From: an uncultured Prevotellaceae bacterium
GTDB taxonomy: Bacteria > Bacteroidota > Bacteroidia > Bacteroidales > Bacteroidaceae
Assembly: GCA_902789415.1 (NCBI GenBank)
Contig: CADAOD010000007.1
Span: 62,001 to 126,000 of the forward strand
DNA: 64,000 nt
Direction: 5' to 3'
Under the pieces are notes generated by a model. The model made no database searches and was not told the origin of the DNA. It was given only the letters and a program-made list of their open reading frames with translations. The translations under genes were made by a program, and so were the position numbers. Below, in pieces: positions 25,115-34,896 of the stretch (position 1 is the stretch's first letter; each line of letters begins with the position of its first letter).

Positions 25115-25549
25115 TTATTCTTCGAGTAAAGCTTGGCAGCCGCGGAGAACGTCTTGCCAGGTGGCTTCGAAGTTGCCGGTGTACCATGGATCGGCAACAT
25201 CCTTATCGTAGAGTAGGGGGCGGATTTTACCCTCGGGGTCGCCACCGGCTATACGGGTCATGTTACGAAGATTGGCTGAGTCCATGCCTATCAGCAGGTC
25301 GTAACGCTGATAGTCGGCGCGGGTCATCTGACGGGCAGCGTGTCCGTTACAGCTGATGCCGTGCTCGGCCAGCTTGCGGCGTGCGGGTGGATATACGGGA
25401 TTACCAATCTCCTCGGTAGAAGTTGCAGCTGACGCGATCATGTACTGATCGGTCAGCTGCGCCTGTTCTACTAAGTATTTCATCACGTACTCTGCCATCG
25501 GACTGCGGCAGATGTTACCGTGACAAACGAAAAGAATCTTCTTCATCAT
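25115..25549 (-). CDS. Low-molecular-weight protein-tyrosine-phosphatase
   Basis: 144 residues. P-loop CHGNICRS with Cys9 and Arg15 (Cx5R) and the general-acid loop DPWYTGNF near residue 120. Cytoplasmic phosphatase, possibly acting on tyrosine-phosphorylated capsule regulators or arginine phosphate; the substrate is not shown by context. Its start directly abuts the rho stop codon (TAA then ATG), so it is probably co-transcribed with rho. Confidence 0.92.
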   Translation of the reverse strand: MMKKILFVCHGNICRSPMAEYVMKYLVEQAQLTDQYMIASAATSTEEIGNPVYPPARRKLAEHGISCNGHAARQMTRADYQRYDLLIGMDSANLRNMTRIAGGDPEGKIRPLLYDKDVADPWYTGNFEATWQDVLRGCQALLEE

Positions 25550-27526
25550 TTATCCGTTCATCGACAGGAGGAACTCCTCGTTAGTGCGGGTGGTTACCAA
25601 GCGATCGCGAACGGTGCTCATGGCCTCGATAGGATTCATATCGGCAATGAACTTACGCATAATCCACATGCGGTTAAGTGTGGTTTCATCAAGCAGCAGA
25701 TCGTCGCGGCGTGTTGAAGACAGCACGATATCGATAGCTGGGAAGATGCGCTTGTTGGCCAGCGAGCGGTTAAGCTGGATTTCAGAGTTACCTGTACCCT
25801 TGAACTCCTCGAAGATAACCTCGTCCATCTTAGAACCGGTATCAACCAGAGCGGTTGCAATAATGGTGAGCGAACCGCCACCCTCGATGTTACGAGCGGC
25901 TCCGAAGAAACGCTTTGGCTTCTGAAGGGCATTGCTATCCACACCACCGGTAAGGATTTTACCTGAGGTTGGTGCTACGGTGTTATAGGCACGAGCCAGA
26001 CGGGTGATTGAGTCGAGGAAGATAACTACATCGTGACCGCACTCTACCATACGCTTGGCCTTTTCGAGCACGATACCGGCAATCTTTACGTGGCGCTCGG
26101 CAGGCTCGTCGAAGGTTGAGGCTATCACCTCGGCATTTACGGTGCGGGCCATGTCGGTAACCTCCTCAGGGCGCTCGTCGATGAGCAGCATCATGATATA
26201 AGCCTCGGGGTGGTTGGCGGCAATGGCATTGGCGATATCCTTCATGAGCACGGTTTTACCGGTCTTAGGCTGAGCCACAATCAGGGCACGCTGACCTTTA
26301 CCGATTGGCGAGAAGAGATCGACAATACGAACCGATGGGTTGGTAGTGGCGCGATCGCCGCAAAGGGTGAACTTCTCCTCGGGGAACAGTGGTGTAAGGT
26401 GCTCGAAGGCTACACGGTTGCGAACCTCATCTGGGTGGCGACCGTTAATGCTGCGAACATCGGTCATGGCAAAGAACTTCTCGCCCTCGTGTGGTGGACG
26501 AACGGTGCACTCTACCACGTCGCCAGTCTTCAAACCATAGCGCTTAATCTGCTGGGGCGATACATATACATCGTCGGGCGACGACAGATAGTTATAATCG
26601 CTCGAACGCAGGAATCCGTAACCATCGGTAAGAATCTCCAATACGCCGTTAGCATCAATCAAGTCGGCAAAGTCGTAGCGTGGCTGTGAGCTGGGCACGG
26701 CATTGCGATTAAGAACGGGCTGCTCGGGAGTAGCAACGGGCACTACCGGACGGTCGAACATATCGAGTGTAGGTATAGCGCTCTGGTCCTCGATGGGGAT
26801 ATCAAGAATGGTAATAAAGTCGGTACCATCGCCTGGGTCGCCCATCCATACACCGTTCTCGTCAACCTCATCGGTCATGGGATCGGGGGCAGCCTCCTGC
26901 TCTTCGGGTGCCTGCTCTGTCTCGGCCTCGGGCTCATACTCGGGCTCGGGGGTAGTAACCTTAGTGGCAGCCATTTTTTCGCGTAGCTGCTCGATGGCAT
27001 TAGGTGCTACCTCGTCGTCGGCATCATCGGCACCAACGGCAAACTGGGCAGCCTCGGGCACTACAAAATCCTCGGCCTCAGCTGCAGCTTTAGCAGCGGC
27101 AGCCTCGATGGCGGCACGTGCAGCAGCCTCTTCGGCCTCTTTCTCAGCCTTGCTCTTACGGCCGCGCTTCTTAGGTTTAGGTGCTTCTTCGGCTGGAGCC
27201 TCCTCGGCAGCAGGGGTAGCAGGCATATCGGCAAACAGCTGTGGCTGCTCAACCTTTTTGCGGGTGCGATTACTCTTAGAGTCGAGATTCTCGCCGTCCT
27301 CGCCATTTACAGTATAAACCTTGCTAGTATCTTTCTTGGCAATGCGTGTGCGCTTGCGCTTTGGTGAGTCGTCGGCGGCAGAGGCGCTCTGTTCGGCAGC
27401 CTTGTCGAGTATGGCATACACCACGTCAGTAAGCTGGTCGTCGGGCGACACCTTAATACCAAGCTCGTCGGCAATACCCACAAGCTGGGGTATGTCCATA
27501 GATTCTAATTCTTCTTTTGTATACAT
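25550..27526 (-). CDS. rho: Transcription termination factor Rho (long Bacteroidetes form)
   Basis: Hexameric RNA helicase that ends transcription. 658 residues against about 420 in E. coli. The N-terminal Rho_N segment ([21 protein letters not shown]) is followed by a roughly 230-residue Ala/Glu/Pro-rich insertion with basic patches ([12 protein letters not shown]). The S1-like RNA-binding domain follows ([21 protein letters not shown]), then the ATPase with Walker A AQPKTGKT and [12 protein letters not shown]. The core is complete. Large disordered insertions in Rho are known in Bacteroidetes. Confidence 0.96.
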   Translation of the reverse strand: MYTKEELESMDIPQLVGIADELGIKVSPDDQLTDVVYAILDKAAEQSASAADDSPKRKRTRIAKKDTSKVYTVNGEDGENLDSKSNRTRKKVEQPQLFADMPATPAAEEAPAEEAPKPKKRGRKSKAEKEAEEAAARAAIEAAAAKAAAEAEDFVVPEAAQFAVGADDADDEVAPNAIEQLREKMAATKVTTPEPEYEPEAETEQAPEEQEAAPDPMTDEVDENGVWMGDPGDGTDFITILDIPIEDQSAIPTLDMFDRPVVPVATPEQPVLNRNAVPSSQPRYDFADLIDANGVLEILTDGYGFLRSSDYNYLSSPDDVYVSPQQIKRYGLKTGDVVECTVRPPHEGEKFFAMTDVRSINGRHPDEVRNRVAFEHLTPLFPEEKFTLCGDRATTNPSVRIVDLFSPIGKGQRALIVAQPKTGKTVLMKDIANAIAANHPEAYIMMLLIDERPEEVTDMARTVNAEVIASTFDEPAERHVKIAGIVLEKAKRMVECGHDVVIFLDSITRLARAYNTVAPTSGKILTGGVDSNALQKPKRFFGAARNIEGGGSLTIIATALVDTGSKMDEVIFEEFKGTGNSEIQLNRSLANKRIFPAIDIVLSSTRRDDLLLDETTLNRMWIMRKFIADMNPIEAMSTVRDRLVTTRTNEEFLLSMNG

Positions 27527-27614
27527 ACAATATGTACTTAAATTACATTTATGATTCTGAAAAGATTTTGTGGAAATGCTTCACGAACGGAAGCACTGAT
27601 TAGAAAAATCGTTG

Positions 27615-27646
27615 CAAAGGTAAGCATATTTTTGTGAACCACCAAA
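27615..27646 (-). promoter_or_regulatory. Promoter of rho
   Basis: Minus-strand TACCTTTG (27615-27622) with TTTG at 27643-27646, spacing 20; predicted leader about 80 bases. Confidence 0.68.
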
Positions 27647-27724
27647 CTTTTTCGGAAAAATTTCGTATCTTTGCGCTAAAAACCGCGAAGATACTCCGTC
27701 TCGGCAAAAAAAAGAATGAATTCT

Positions 27725-27755
27725 TTTGTTTTGCTCTCGACTTTTCGTATCTTTG
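27725..27755 (+). promoter_or_regulatory. Promoter of the yihA-led operon
   Basis: TTTG (27725-27728), 19 bases, TATCTTTG (27748-27755), 21 bases before the start codon. A second -7 box TATCTTTG lies upstream at 27666-27673 and may be an additional start site. Confidence 0.68.
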
Positions 27756-27776
27756 CACCCAAAATTGATATAACTT

Positions 27777-28385
27777 ATGGAAATTAAGAAAGCCGAATTT
27801 ACTTTAAGTGCCCCGATGGAGTCGATGTGTCCGAAGGATACTAAGCCCGAGTACGCCTTTATTGGTCGTTCGAACGTGGGCAAGTCGAGCCTGATAAACA
27901 TGCTTACCGGTAAGAAAAATCTGGCCAAAACCAGTGCCACACCCGGTAAAACGCTGCTCATTAACCACTTTATTATTAATAACGAGTGGTACCTGGTAGA
28001 TTTGCCAGGTTACGGTTTTGCCAAGCGTTCAAAGAAAGAGGTGCAGAAGCTGGAGCAGATGATTAACGGCTACATACTGCAGCGCGAACAGCTGGTAAAC
28101 GTGTTTCTGCTGATAGATATACGTCTGGAGGCACAGAAGATCGACCTGGAGTTTATAGAGTGGTTGGGTACCAGCAGCGTGCCTTTTGCCATCATATTTA
28201 CCAAGGCCGACAAGCTGAGTGCCAGCAAGGTGCTGCAGAACCTGAATGCCTACAAGAAGGTGCTGAGCGAAACATGGGAGGAGCTGCCCCCAATTTTTGT
28301 TACCTCGTCGGAAAAGAAACAAGGTCGCGACGAAGTTCTGGATTATATTGAACAGATTAATAAGGAGTTGAAGGATAATGGCTAA
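27777..28385 (+). CDS. engB: Ribosome biogenesis GTPase YihA/YsxC (EngB)
   Basis: 202-residue TRAFAC GTPase needed for large-subunit assembly. Motifs: G1 GRSNVGKSS (30-38), G3 DLPGYG near 80, G4 TKADKL near 143, G5 TSS. First gene of a tightly packed run; its 3' end overlaps the ABC-F gene by 8 bases. Confidence 0.95.
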   Translation: MEIKKAEFTLSAPMESMCPKDTKPEYAFIGRSNVGKSSLINMLTGKKNLAKTSATPGKTLLINHFIINNEWYLVDLPGYGFAKRSKKEVQKLEQMINGYILQREQLVNVFLLIDIRLEAQKIDLEFIEWLGTSSVPFAIIFTKADKLSASKVLQNLNAYKKVLSETWEELPPIFVTSSEKKQGRDEVLDYIEQINKELKDNG

Positions 28386-30174
28386 AGAAAATCCATACTT
28401 AGACGTGCAGCACCTGACGAAGTCGTTTGGCTCGTTGGTGTTGTTTCGCGATTTAAGCTTTTCGATAGCCGAAGGACAAAAGGTAGGACTGATAGCCAAA
28501 AACGGTACTGGTAAGAGTACGCTGCTATCTATCCTGAGCGGTAAAGAGGGTTACGACGAGGGCGAGATTATCTTCCGTCGCGACCTGCGTGTGGGTATGC
28601 TGGAACAGAGTCCGGCATTCGACCCTAACGAGAGTGTGCTGGATGCGTGCTTCAATCATCAGGGCGACCCCGAAAAAGTGCTGAAGGCCAAACAGGTGCT
28701 GACACAGTTGAAGATTCGCGATCTGGAGCAGCCTATGCGCCAGTTGAGTGGAGGTCAGCAGAAGCGCGTGGCGCTGGCCAACGTGCTGATTACCGATCCC
28801 GACCTGCTGATTCTTGACGAGCCTACCAACCATTTGGATCTAGAGATGATTGAGTGGCTGGAGGGTTACCTGAACCGTGGTAACAAAACATTGCTGATGG
28901 TAACGCACGACCGATTCTTCCTGGACCGCGTGTGCTCGGTAATCCTGGAATTAGACGATCAGACCGTTTATACTTATCGTGGCAATTACAGCTACTACTT
29001 AGAGAAGCGACAGGAGCGTATCGACAATCGTCGCGCCGAGATTGCGCGCGCCAACAACCTGTATCGTACCGAGCTGGAGTGGATGCGACGTATGCCTCAG
29101 GCCCGTGGGCATAAGGCGCGTTATCGCGAAGAGGCTTTCTACGAACTTGAGAAGATTGCTAAGCAGCGCATAGAGGAGCGTCAGGTTCGCTTGAAATCGC
29201 GCAACGTATATATTGGTTCAAAAATCTTTGAGTGCCAGTATGTATCGAAGGCGTTTGAGCGCCCCGATGCTGAGCCGCTGACGATACTGAAGGATTTTTA
29301 TTACAACTTCTCACGATTCGAGAAGATGGGTATCGTGGGCAATAACGGTACAGGTAAATCTACCTTTATAAAAATGCTGTTAGGACAGGTTGCACCCGAT
29401 AGCGGTAAGTTTGATATCGGCGACACCGTACGCTTCGGCTATTTCTCGCAGGAGGGGTTGCATTTTGATGATACACAGAAGGTTATCGATGTGGTAAAGG
29501 ATATTGCCGAGTACATCGACATGGGAGGCGGCAAGCACTTAACAGCCTCGCAGTTCCTGCAGCATTTTATGTTCACACCCGAACAACAGCATAACTATGT
29601 GTACAAGTTGAGCGGTGGTGAGCGGCGCAAGCTGTACCTCTGTACGGTGCTGATGAAGAACCCCAACTTCCTGGTGCTCGACGAGCCCACGAACGACCTC
29701 GACATCGTTACCCTGCAGATACTGGAAGAATACCTGCAGGATTTTCCAGGTTGTGTGATTGTGGTTAGTCACGACCGCTACTTTATGGATAAGGTGGTTG
29801 ACCATCTGTTGGTATTTAAAGGTATGGGCGACATTAAGGATTTCCCTGGCAACTACACGCAGTATCGCGAGTGGGAAAAACTGCAGCCCGATGAGCCTAA
29901 AGGCGCTAAGGAGCCGAAGGCTGAAAAGACTGTAACGCAGCCTGTCAATAATCCGCAGCAGAAACGTAAACTATCCTACAAGGAGAAGCGTGAGTTGGAG
30001 CAGCTGGAAAAGGATATCGAGGCACTCGAGGTCGAGAAGAAACAGATAGAAGAAGCCCTTTGTGGTGGCACCACATTGGTTGATGAAATAACAAGAATGA
30101 GCAAGCGTTTGCCCGTACTTAACGACGAACTCGACGAGAAGAGCATGCGCTGGCTGGAACTGTCGGAAATATGA
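28378..30174 (+). CDS. ABC-F family ATPase (Uup-like)
   Basis: 598 residues, two ABC domains and no membrane segments. First Walker [10 protein letters not shown] near 40-48 and signature [12 protein letters not shown]; second Walker [10 protein letters not shown] near 322 and signature LSGGERRKL. The inter-domain linker (about 220-270) is charged and helical, and a C-terminal coiled coil (about 530-595) is of Uup type. Such proteins act at the ribosome or in DNA transactions. Antibiotic resistance is not indicated. Overlaps recR by 4 bases (ATGA). Confidence 0.9.
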   Translation: MAKENPYLDVQHLTKSFGSLVLFRDLSFSIAEGQKVGLIAKNGTGKSTLLSILSGKEGYDEGEIIFRRDLRVGMLEQSPAFDPNESVLDACFNHQGDPEKVLKAKQVLTQLKIRDLEQPMRQLSGGQQKRVALANVLITDPDLLILDEPTNHLDLEMIEWLEGYLNRGNKTLLMVTHDRFFLDRVCSVILELDDQTVYTYRGNYSYYLEKRQERIDNRRAEIARANNLYRTELEWMRRMPQARGHKARYREEAFYELEKIAKQRIEERQVRLKSRNVYIGSKIFECQYVSKAFERPDAEPLTILKDFYYNFSRFEKMGIVGNNGTGKSTFIKMLLGQVAPDSGKFDIGDTVRFGYFSQEGLHFDDTQKVIDVVKDIAEYIDMGGGKHLTASQFLQHFMFTPEQQHNYVYKLSGGERRKLYLCTVLMKNPNFLVLDEPTNDLDIVTLQILEEYLQDFPGCVIVVSHDRYFMDKVVDHLLVFKGMGDIKDFPGNYTQYREWEKLQPDEPKGAKEPKAEKTVTQPVNNPQQKRKLSYKEKRELEQLEKDIEALEVEKKQIEEALCGGTTLVDEITRMSKRLPVLNDELDEKSMRWLELSEI

Positions 30175-30788
30175 TACAACAACAATACCCATCGCAACTG
30201 CTTGAAAAGGCTGTGCAGGAGTTTTCGAAACTACCGGGCATAGGCAGAAAAACCGCCTTGCGACTGGTGCTGTGGATGCTGCGCCAGGAGGATAGCGACG
30301 TAACGCAATTTACTGCGGCAGTAAACGAGCTGAAGTGTGGCGTAAAGTACTGTAAAGTGTGCCACAATATCAGCGATACCGACATCTGTCCTATCTGTGC
30401 CGACCAGCGCCGCGACCAGACAACCGTGTGTGTGGTTGAGAACATACAGGACGTGATGGCCATCGAGAATACCCAACAGTTTAATGGTTTGTACCATGTG
30501 TTGGGCGGTGTGATATCGCCTATGGACGGTATGGGACCTGCCGATATCGAGATTGACTCGCTGATACAGCGTGTGGCCGAGGGGACGGTGCAGGAGGTGA
30601 TATTAGCCCTGAGCCCAACCATGGAGGGTGACACCACCAACTTCTATATCTACCGTAAGTTGGCGCCTACTGGTGTGAAGGTGAGCGTGATAGCCCGAGG
30701 CATAGCCGTGGGCAACGAGTTGGAGTATGCCGATGAGGTAACGCTGGGACGCTCGATTACTAATAGAACATTATTTGAAGAAAAATAG
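30171..30788 (+). CDS. recR: Recombination mediator RecR
   Basis: 205 residues. Helix-hairpin-helix LPGIGRKTA (21-29), zinc finger Cys61, Cys64, Cys73 and Cys76 ([16 protein letters not shown]), then a TOPRIM domain starting CVVENIQD. Works with RecO/RecF to load RecA on gaps. Complete. Confidence 0.96.
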   Translation: MIQQQYPSQLLEKAVQEFSKLPGIGRKTALRLVLWMLRQEDSDVTQFTAAVNELKCGVKYCKVCHNISDTDICPICADQRRDQTTVCVVENIQDVMAIENTQQFNGLYHVLGGVISPMDGMGPADIEIDSLIQRVAEGTVQEVILALSPTMEGDTTNFYIYRKLAPTGVKVSVIARGIAVGNELEYADEVTLGRSITNRTLFEEK

Positions 30789-30794
30789 GGAGAT

Positions 30795-31220
30795 ATGAAA
30801 GAAACAAGAAATCATTTAATGGCCATTATGGTCTTTGCCATCGTATTCGCATTGGGCGTTGTGGCACTGTTTGAGACCGATACCATGACTGCTGGTTTGT
30901 ATACTGGCGAAACACAATCGGAGTTTTTCTGGACAGCCTTTATGGAGTTACTCACATTGGGCTGCGTATTCCTTGGCTTGCGCCTGTTTAAGTTTAAAAC
31001 GGTGCACGCCGATCTGGTTAGTCGTAAGTACGTAGCTTTAAGTGCTTGGGGTGCCTTGCGTCTGGTAATGCTACTGGCTCCTATGGTGGCTAACACCTAT
31101 TTATATTATTTGTTTATGAATACCACTTTTGGTTACATGGCCATCATTGGTTTGTTGTGTATTCCATTTGTGTTCCCAACCCTGAGCCGCTGTGAGGCTG
31201 AGGTTGAAGACGATAAATAA
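30795..31220 (+). CDS. Four-helix membrane protein of unknown function
   Basis: 141 residues with four hydrophobic segments at about 9-27, 44-64, 82-98 and 104-128 and an acidic C-terminus (EAEVEDDK). I do not recognise the family. It lies between recR and a glycosyltransferase gene with gaps of 6 and 12 bases, so it is probably part of the same operon. Confidence 0.7.
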   Translation: MKETRNHLMAIMVFAIVFALGVVALFETDTMTAGLYTGETQSEFFWTAFMELLTLGCVFLGLRLFKFKTVHADLVSRKYVALSAWGALRLVMLLAPMVANTYLYYLFMNTTFGYMAIIGLLCIPFVFPTLSRCEAEVEDDK

Positions 31221-31232
31221 AAATACCCGCAA

Positions 31233-32072
31233 ATGAAGCTATCGGTTGTTATCGTAAACTACAATGTACGCCCGTATCTGACTGCCTGTCTGGATAGCGT
31301 GCAGCGTGCTCTTGAGGGTATCGAGAGCGAGGTGTTTGTGGTAGATAACCATAGCAGCGATGATAGTGTAGAGGTTATCGGTAGAGACTATGCGTGGGTA
31401 CACCTTATTAATAATAAGGAGAATTTAGGTTTCTCGAAGGCAAATAACATAGCCATCCGTCAGGCTCAAGGCGAGTATATACTGCTGCTTAATCCTGATA
31501 CTGTGGTGGCCGAGGATACGCTGAAAGGCGTTATCGGCTTTATGGATAACCATCCCCAGGCGGGTGGGGCAGGTGTAAGGATGCATAATGCAGATGGTAC
31601 GTTGGCGCCCGAAAGTCGCCGTGCCATTCCTACGCCATTTGTGGCTGCCCGCAAAATGTTAGGCTTTACCAAGCGCTATTATATGAGCTATCTGCCATGG
31701 AATAAGCCTGCGCAGATAGAGGTGGTGAGCGGCGCCTTTATGATGCTGCGCCACAAGGCTATCTACGAGGTGGGGCTGTTGGATGAAGACTTTTTTATGT
31801 ATGGTGAGGATATAGACCTGTCGTATCGTCTGCTTAAAGGCGGCTGGCAAAACTGGTATCTGCCTTTTGACATCGTGCATTACAAAGGTCAGTCAACCAG
31901 TAAGTCGGATTTTCGCTACGTGCATGTGTTCTATCAGGCCATGCTGATTTTCTTTCGCAAGCACTACAGCCATCTTAGTTTCTTTTTTTCGTTGCCAGTA
32001 AAAGTGGCCATCTACTTCCGCGCCTCGCTGGCATTAGTTGATATCGTACGTAAAAAACTGCATTTAGGATGA
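31233..32072 (+). CDS. Family 2 glycosyltransferase (rhamnosyl-type)
   Basis: 279 residues with a GT-A fold: LSVVIVNYNV at the N-terminus, FVVDNHSSDDS near 36-46, NLGFSKANNIAI near 66, LLNPDT as the DxD-equivalent near 88-93, and the acceptor-side GEDIDLSYRL near 192. A C-terminal hydrophobic stretch may contact the membrane. Likely transfers a sugar in cell-envelope polysaccharide synthesis; donor and acceptor are unknown. Overlaps the next gene by 4 bases. Confidence 0.88.
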   Translation: MKLSVVIVNYNVRPYLTACLDSVQRALEGIESEVFVVDNHSSDDSVEVIGRDYAWVHLINNKENLGFSKANNIAIRQAQGEYILLLNPDTVVAEDTLKGVIGFMDNHPQAGGAGVRMHNADGTLAPESRRAIPTPFVAARKMLGFTKRYYMSYLPWNKPAQIEVVSGAFMMLRHKAIYEVGLLDEDFFMYGEDIDLSYRLLKGGWQNWYLPFDIVHYKGQSTSKSDFRYVHVFYQAMLIFFRKHYSHLSFFFSLPVKVAIYFRASLALVDIVRKKLHLG

Positions 32073-32587
32073 AACAGATCATACTACGCGCTATCGAGCC
32101 CGAAGATCTCGACCTGCTTTACCGTATTGAAAACGATGTGGAGTTATGGAATGTGGGCAATACAAATGTGCCATACTCACGTTACCTGCTGCACGAGTAT
32201 GTGGCTACATGCAAATGCGATATTTATACCGACCGCCAAGTACGCATGATGGTAGAGAACCTGGATGGCGAGGTGGTTGGTGTGGCCGATTTGGTGAATT
32301 TCGACCCGGCAAACAGTCGTGCTGAGGTTGGCATTATCGTACTTAATGCTTATCGCCGACAGGAATATGGTACCGCCATGCTGCGTGCTTTGGCCGATTA
32401 TGCCCAGCGTATTTTGCATCTTCATCAGCTATACGCCTATGTGGATTGTGAGAATCAGGCCTCGCTCAACCTGTTTAAAAAGGCGGGTTACACAGTATGC
32501 GCAAAAATAGGCGATTGGCTGTTTGATGGGGCAAAATATCACGATTCAGTGCTAATTCAGTACGTATTTCGGAAAAAATGCGATTAA
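32069..32587 (+). CDS. GNAT-family N-acetyltransferase (RimJ/RimL-like)
   Basis: 172 residues. Begins ILRAIEPEDLDLLYRIENDVELW, as in spermidine/ribosomal-protein acetyltransferases. The acetyl-CoA loop region is RRQEYGTAML near 109-118, followed by the C-terminal YVDCENQASLNLFKKAGY. Substrate unknown. Last gene of the operon; a tRNA gene with its own promoter follows. Confidence 0.88.
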   Translation: MKQIILRAIEPEDLDLLYRIENDVELWNVGNTNVPYSRYLLHEYVATCKCDIYTDRQVRMMVENLDGEVVGVADLVNFDPANSRAEVGIIVLNAYRRQEYGTAMLRALADYAQRILHLHQLYAYVDCENQASLNLFKKAGYTVCAKIGDWLFDGAKYHDSVLIQYVFRKKCD

Positions 32588-32611
32588 ATCGCAAAAAAAA
32601 CAGCAAAAAGT

Positions 32612-32642
32612 TTTGGTAGTTCCAAAAATATCACTACCTTTG
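32612..32642 (+). promoter_or_regulatory. Promoter of the tRNA-Asp unit
   Basis: TTTG (32612-32615), 19 bases, TACCTTTG (32635-32642). Exact match at both boxes, 27 bases before the tRNA. Confidence 0.72.
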
Positions 32643-32669
32643 CACCCGCAAACAAGAAAAGCGTTCTTT

Positions 32670-32743
32670 GGTGCGTTAGTTCAGTAGGTTAGAATGCCTG
32701 CCTGTCACGCAGGAGGTCACGAGTTCGAATCTCGTACGCACCG
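32670..32743 (+). tRNA. tRNA-Asp (anticodon GTC)
   Basis: Acceptor GGTGCGT with ACGCACC; anticodon loop CUGUCAC between CCUGC and GCAGG; T-arm GAGTTCGAATCTC. Discriminator G. All arms are intact. Confidence 0.95.
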
Positions 32744-32777
32744 CTAAAAAGTTTTTTTTCATTCGTTCCATAGTAAT

Positions 32778-32850
32778 GGTGCGTTAGTTCAGTAGGTTAG
32801 AATGCCTGCCTGTCACGCAGGAGGTCACGAGTTCGAATCTCGTACGCTGG
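32778..32850 (+). pseudogene. Degenerate duplicate of tRNA-Asp with broken acceptor stem
   Basis: Identical to the intact gene from GGTGCGTTAG through CTCGTACGC, then ends TGG instead of ACC, so the outer three acceptor pairs and the discriminator are lost. Lies 34 bases after the intact copy. Probably not aminoacylatable. A processed or regulatory role is not excluded. Confidence 0.8.
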
Positions 32851-32905
32851 ATTTTTGTTTTAAATTATCTTGTGTAAGTTTTTAAAAAGATTTTTGGGCA
32901 AATTG

Positions 32906-32936
32906 TTTGTGGATTCAGATTTTTGTTGTAATTTTG
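32906..32936 (+). promoter_or_regulatory. Promoter of glmS
   Basis: TTTG (32906-32909), 19 bases, TAATTTTG (32929-32936), about 44 bases before the start codon. No glmS ribozyme-like structure is evident in the short leader. Confidence 0.68.
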
Positions 32937-32979
32937 CAGCCGAATTAAAAACAAGGACGACAAAACGACAAAACAGTAT

Positions 32980-34824
32980 ATGTGTGGAATCGTAGGATAT
33001 ATCGGGACTAAGGAAGCTTATCCCATTCTGATTAAAGGCTTGCGCCGTCTGGAATATCGTGGTTACGATAGCGCTGGCGTAGCTTTGATTAATGAAAATG
33101 GCGACTTGAATGTTTACAAGTCGAAAGGTAAAGTTGACAATCTTTGTGAATACTGCAGCGATAAGAATGTAAGTGGTACTGTAGGTATTGCGCACACGCG
33201 TTGGGCCACCCATGGTGAGCCATCATCGCGTAACGCGCACCCACATTATTCAGAAAGTAAAAACTTAGCCATCATCCACAACGGTATTATTGAGAACTAC
33301 GCCGAGCTGAAGGAAAAGCTGCAGGCCAAAGGTGTACACTTTGTAAGCGACACCGATACCGAGGTGCTGGTGCAGTTGATTGAATATATTAAAGAACATA
33401 AGAACCTGGATTTGCTTACAGCTGTTCAGGTAGCCCTGTATCAGGTGATTGGTGCATACGCCATCGCCTTGCTGGATAAGAACGATGCCGATCAGATTAT
33501 CTGCGCCCGTAAGCAGAGTCCGCTGGTAGTAGGTATTGGCGACGGCGAGTTCTTCCTCGGTTCTGATGCCAGTCCTATCGTAGAATATACCGATAAGGTT
33601 GTGTATCTGGAGGATGGTAACATTGCTGTTATACGCCGCGGACAGGAACTTCACGTGGTAAATATCCAGGGTGAAGATCAGGATCTGGCTGTAAAGACTG
33701 TAGATATCGATCTTGGACAGATTGAGAAGGGTGGTTACCCACACTTCATGCTGAAGGAGATTTTTGAGCAGCCTGAATGTCTGACCAACTGTATGCGTGG
33801 TCGTGTTAACGTTGAGGCTAATCATGTAACCCTGTCGGCACTTATCGACTATCGCCGTCAGTTGCTCAACGCCAAACGTATAGTTATTGTTGCCTGCGGT
33901 ACATCATGGCATGCAGGACTGATTGGTAAGCAGATTTTCGAAAGTCTGTGTCGTATCCCGGTTGAAGTGGAGTACGCCTCAGAGTTCCGCTATCGCAACC
34001 CAGTAGTTGGTAAGGGCGATGTGGTTATCGCTATCAGTCAGAGCGGTGAGACTGCCGACACACTGGCTGCTGTACAGCTGGCAAAAGAGAAGGGGGCATT
34101 TATATATGGTATATGTAATGCTATCGGTTCATCAATTCCCCGTGCTACCGATACAGGTACTTACATCCACGTAGGTCCTGAGATTGGTGTGGCATCAACT
34201 AAGGCATTTACCGGACAGGTAACCGTGCTCACAATGATTGCACTGGCAATGGGTGAGGCCAAAGGAACTATTGATCGCGATGAATATCTGAAGATAGTAA
34301 AAGGCCTGAGCGAAATACCAACCAAGATTCGTGAGGTGTTGCAGACTAACGATAAGGTTGCCGACCTGGCCCGTACGTTTACCTATGCACACAACTTCCT
34401 GTATCTGGGGCGTGGTTTCTCGTACCCGGTAGCGCTCGAAGGCGCCTTGAAGCTGAAGGAGATCTCGTACATCCACGCCGAAGGTTATCCTGCGGCCGAG
34501 ATGAAACACGGTCCTATCGCCCTGATTGACTCCGACATGCCAGTAGTTGTTATCGCTACCCATAACGCGATGTACGAGAAGGTATTGTCGAACATTCAGG
34601 AGATAAAAGCCCGTCAGGGTAGGGTGATTGCGCTCGTGTCGAAAGGCGATGATACGATTGCGAAAATTGCCGACGAAGTGATTGAGCTTCCCGACGTGCT
34701 TGAGTGCTTAGAGCCGTTGGTTGCTACTATCCCTCTTCAGTTGTTGGCTTATCACGTTGCTGTTTGCAAAGGTAAGAACGTTGACCAGCCAAGAAATTTA
34801 GCAAAATCGGTGACAGTTGAATGA
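32980..34824 (+). CDS. glmS: Glutamine-fructose-6-phosphate aminotransferase GlmS
   Basis: Makes glucosamine-6-phosphate for peptidoglycan and LPS. 614 residues. The N-terminal Ntn glutaminase starts at Cys2 (MCGIVGYIG) with RWATHGEPS and HNGIIENY; two SIS sugar-isomerase domains follow (ACGTSWHAG, SQSGETADT). The C-terminal AKSVTVE tail is the family's conserved end. Single-gene unit with its own promoter and terminator. Confidence 0.97.
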   Translation: MCGIVGYIGTKEAYPILIKGLRRLEYRGYDSAGVALINENGDLNVYKSKGKVDNLCEYCSDKNVSGTVGIAHTRWATHGEPSSRNAHPHYSESKNLAIIHNGIIENYAELKEKLQAKGVHFVSDTDTEVLVQLIEYIKEHKNLDLLTAVQVALYQVIGAYAIALLDKNDADQIICARKQSPLVVGIGDGEFFLGSDASPIVEYTDKVVYLEDGNIAVIRRGQELHVVNIQGEDQDLAVKTVDIDLGQIEKGGYPHFMLKEIFEQPECLTNCMRGRVNVEANHVTLSALIDYRRQLLNAKRIVIVACGTSWHAGLIGKQIFESLCRIPVEVEYASEFRYRNPVVGKGDVVIAISQSGETADTLAAVQLAKEKGAFIYGICNAIGSSIPRATDTGTYIHVGPEIGVASTKAFTGQVTVLTMIALAMGEAKGTIDRDEYLKIVKGLSEIPTKIREVLQTNDKVADLARTFTYAHNFLYLGRGFSYPVALEGALKLKEISYIHAEGYPAAEMKHGPIALIDSDMPVVVIATHNAMYEKVLSNIQEIKARQGRVIALVSKGDDTIAKIADEVIELPDVLECLEPLVATIPLQLLAYHVAVCKGKNVDQPRNLAKSVTVE

Positions 34825-34829
34825 TATTT

Positions 34830-34863
34830 AAGGCGATTCGTTTTTAAACGTTTCGCCTTTTTT
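34830..34863 (+). terminator. Terminator of glmS
   Basis: AAGGCGA-TT-CGTTT pairs with AAACG-TT-TCGCCTT, followed by TTTTT. Confidence 0.8.
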
Positions 34864-34896
34864 ATAAAGAATATATATAGATTATAAGGAAAGAAT

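Noticed and set aside
26703-27317. Ser/Ala-rich plus-strand frame of 204 codons opposite rho
   Set aside because: Composition is the mirror of the Ala/Glu-rich Rho insertion; no independent support.
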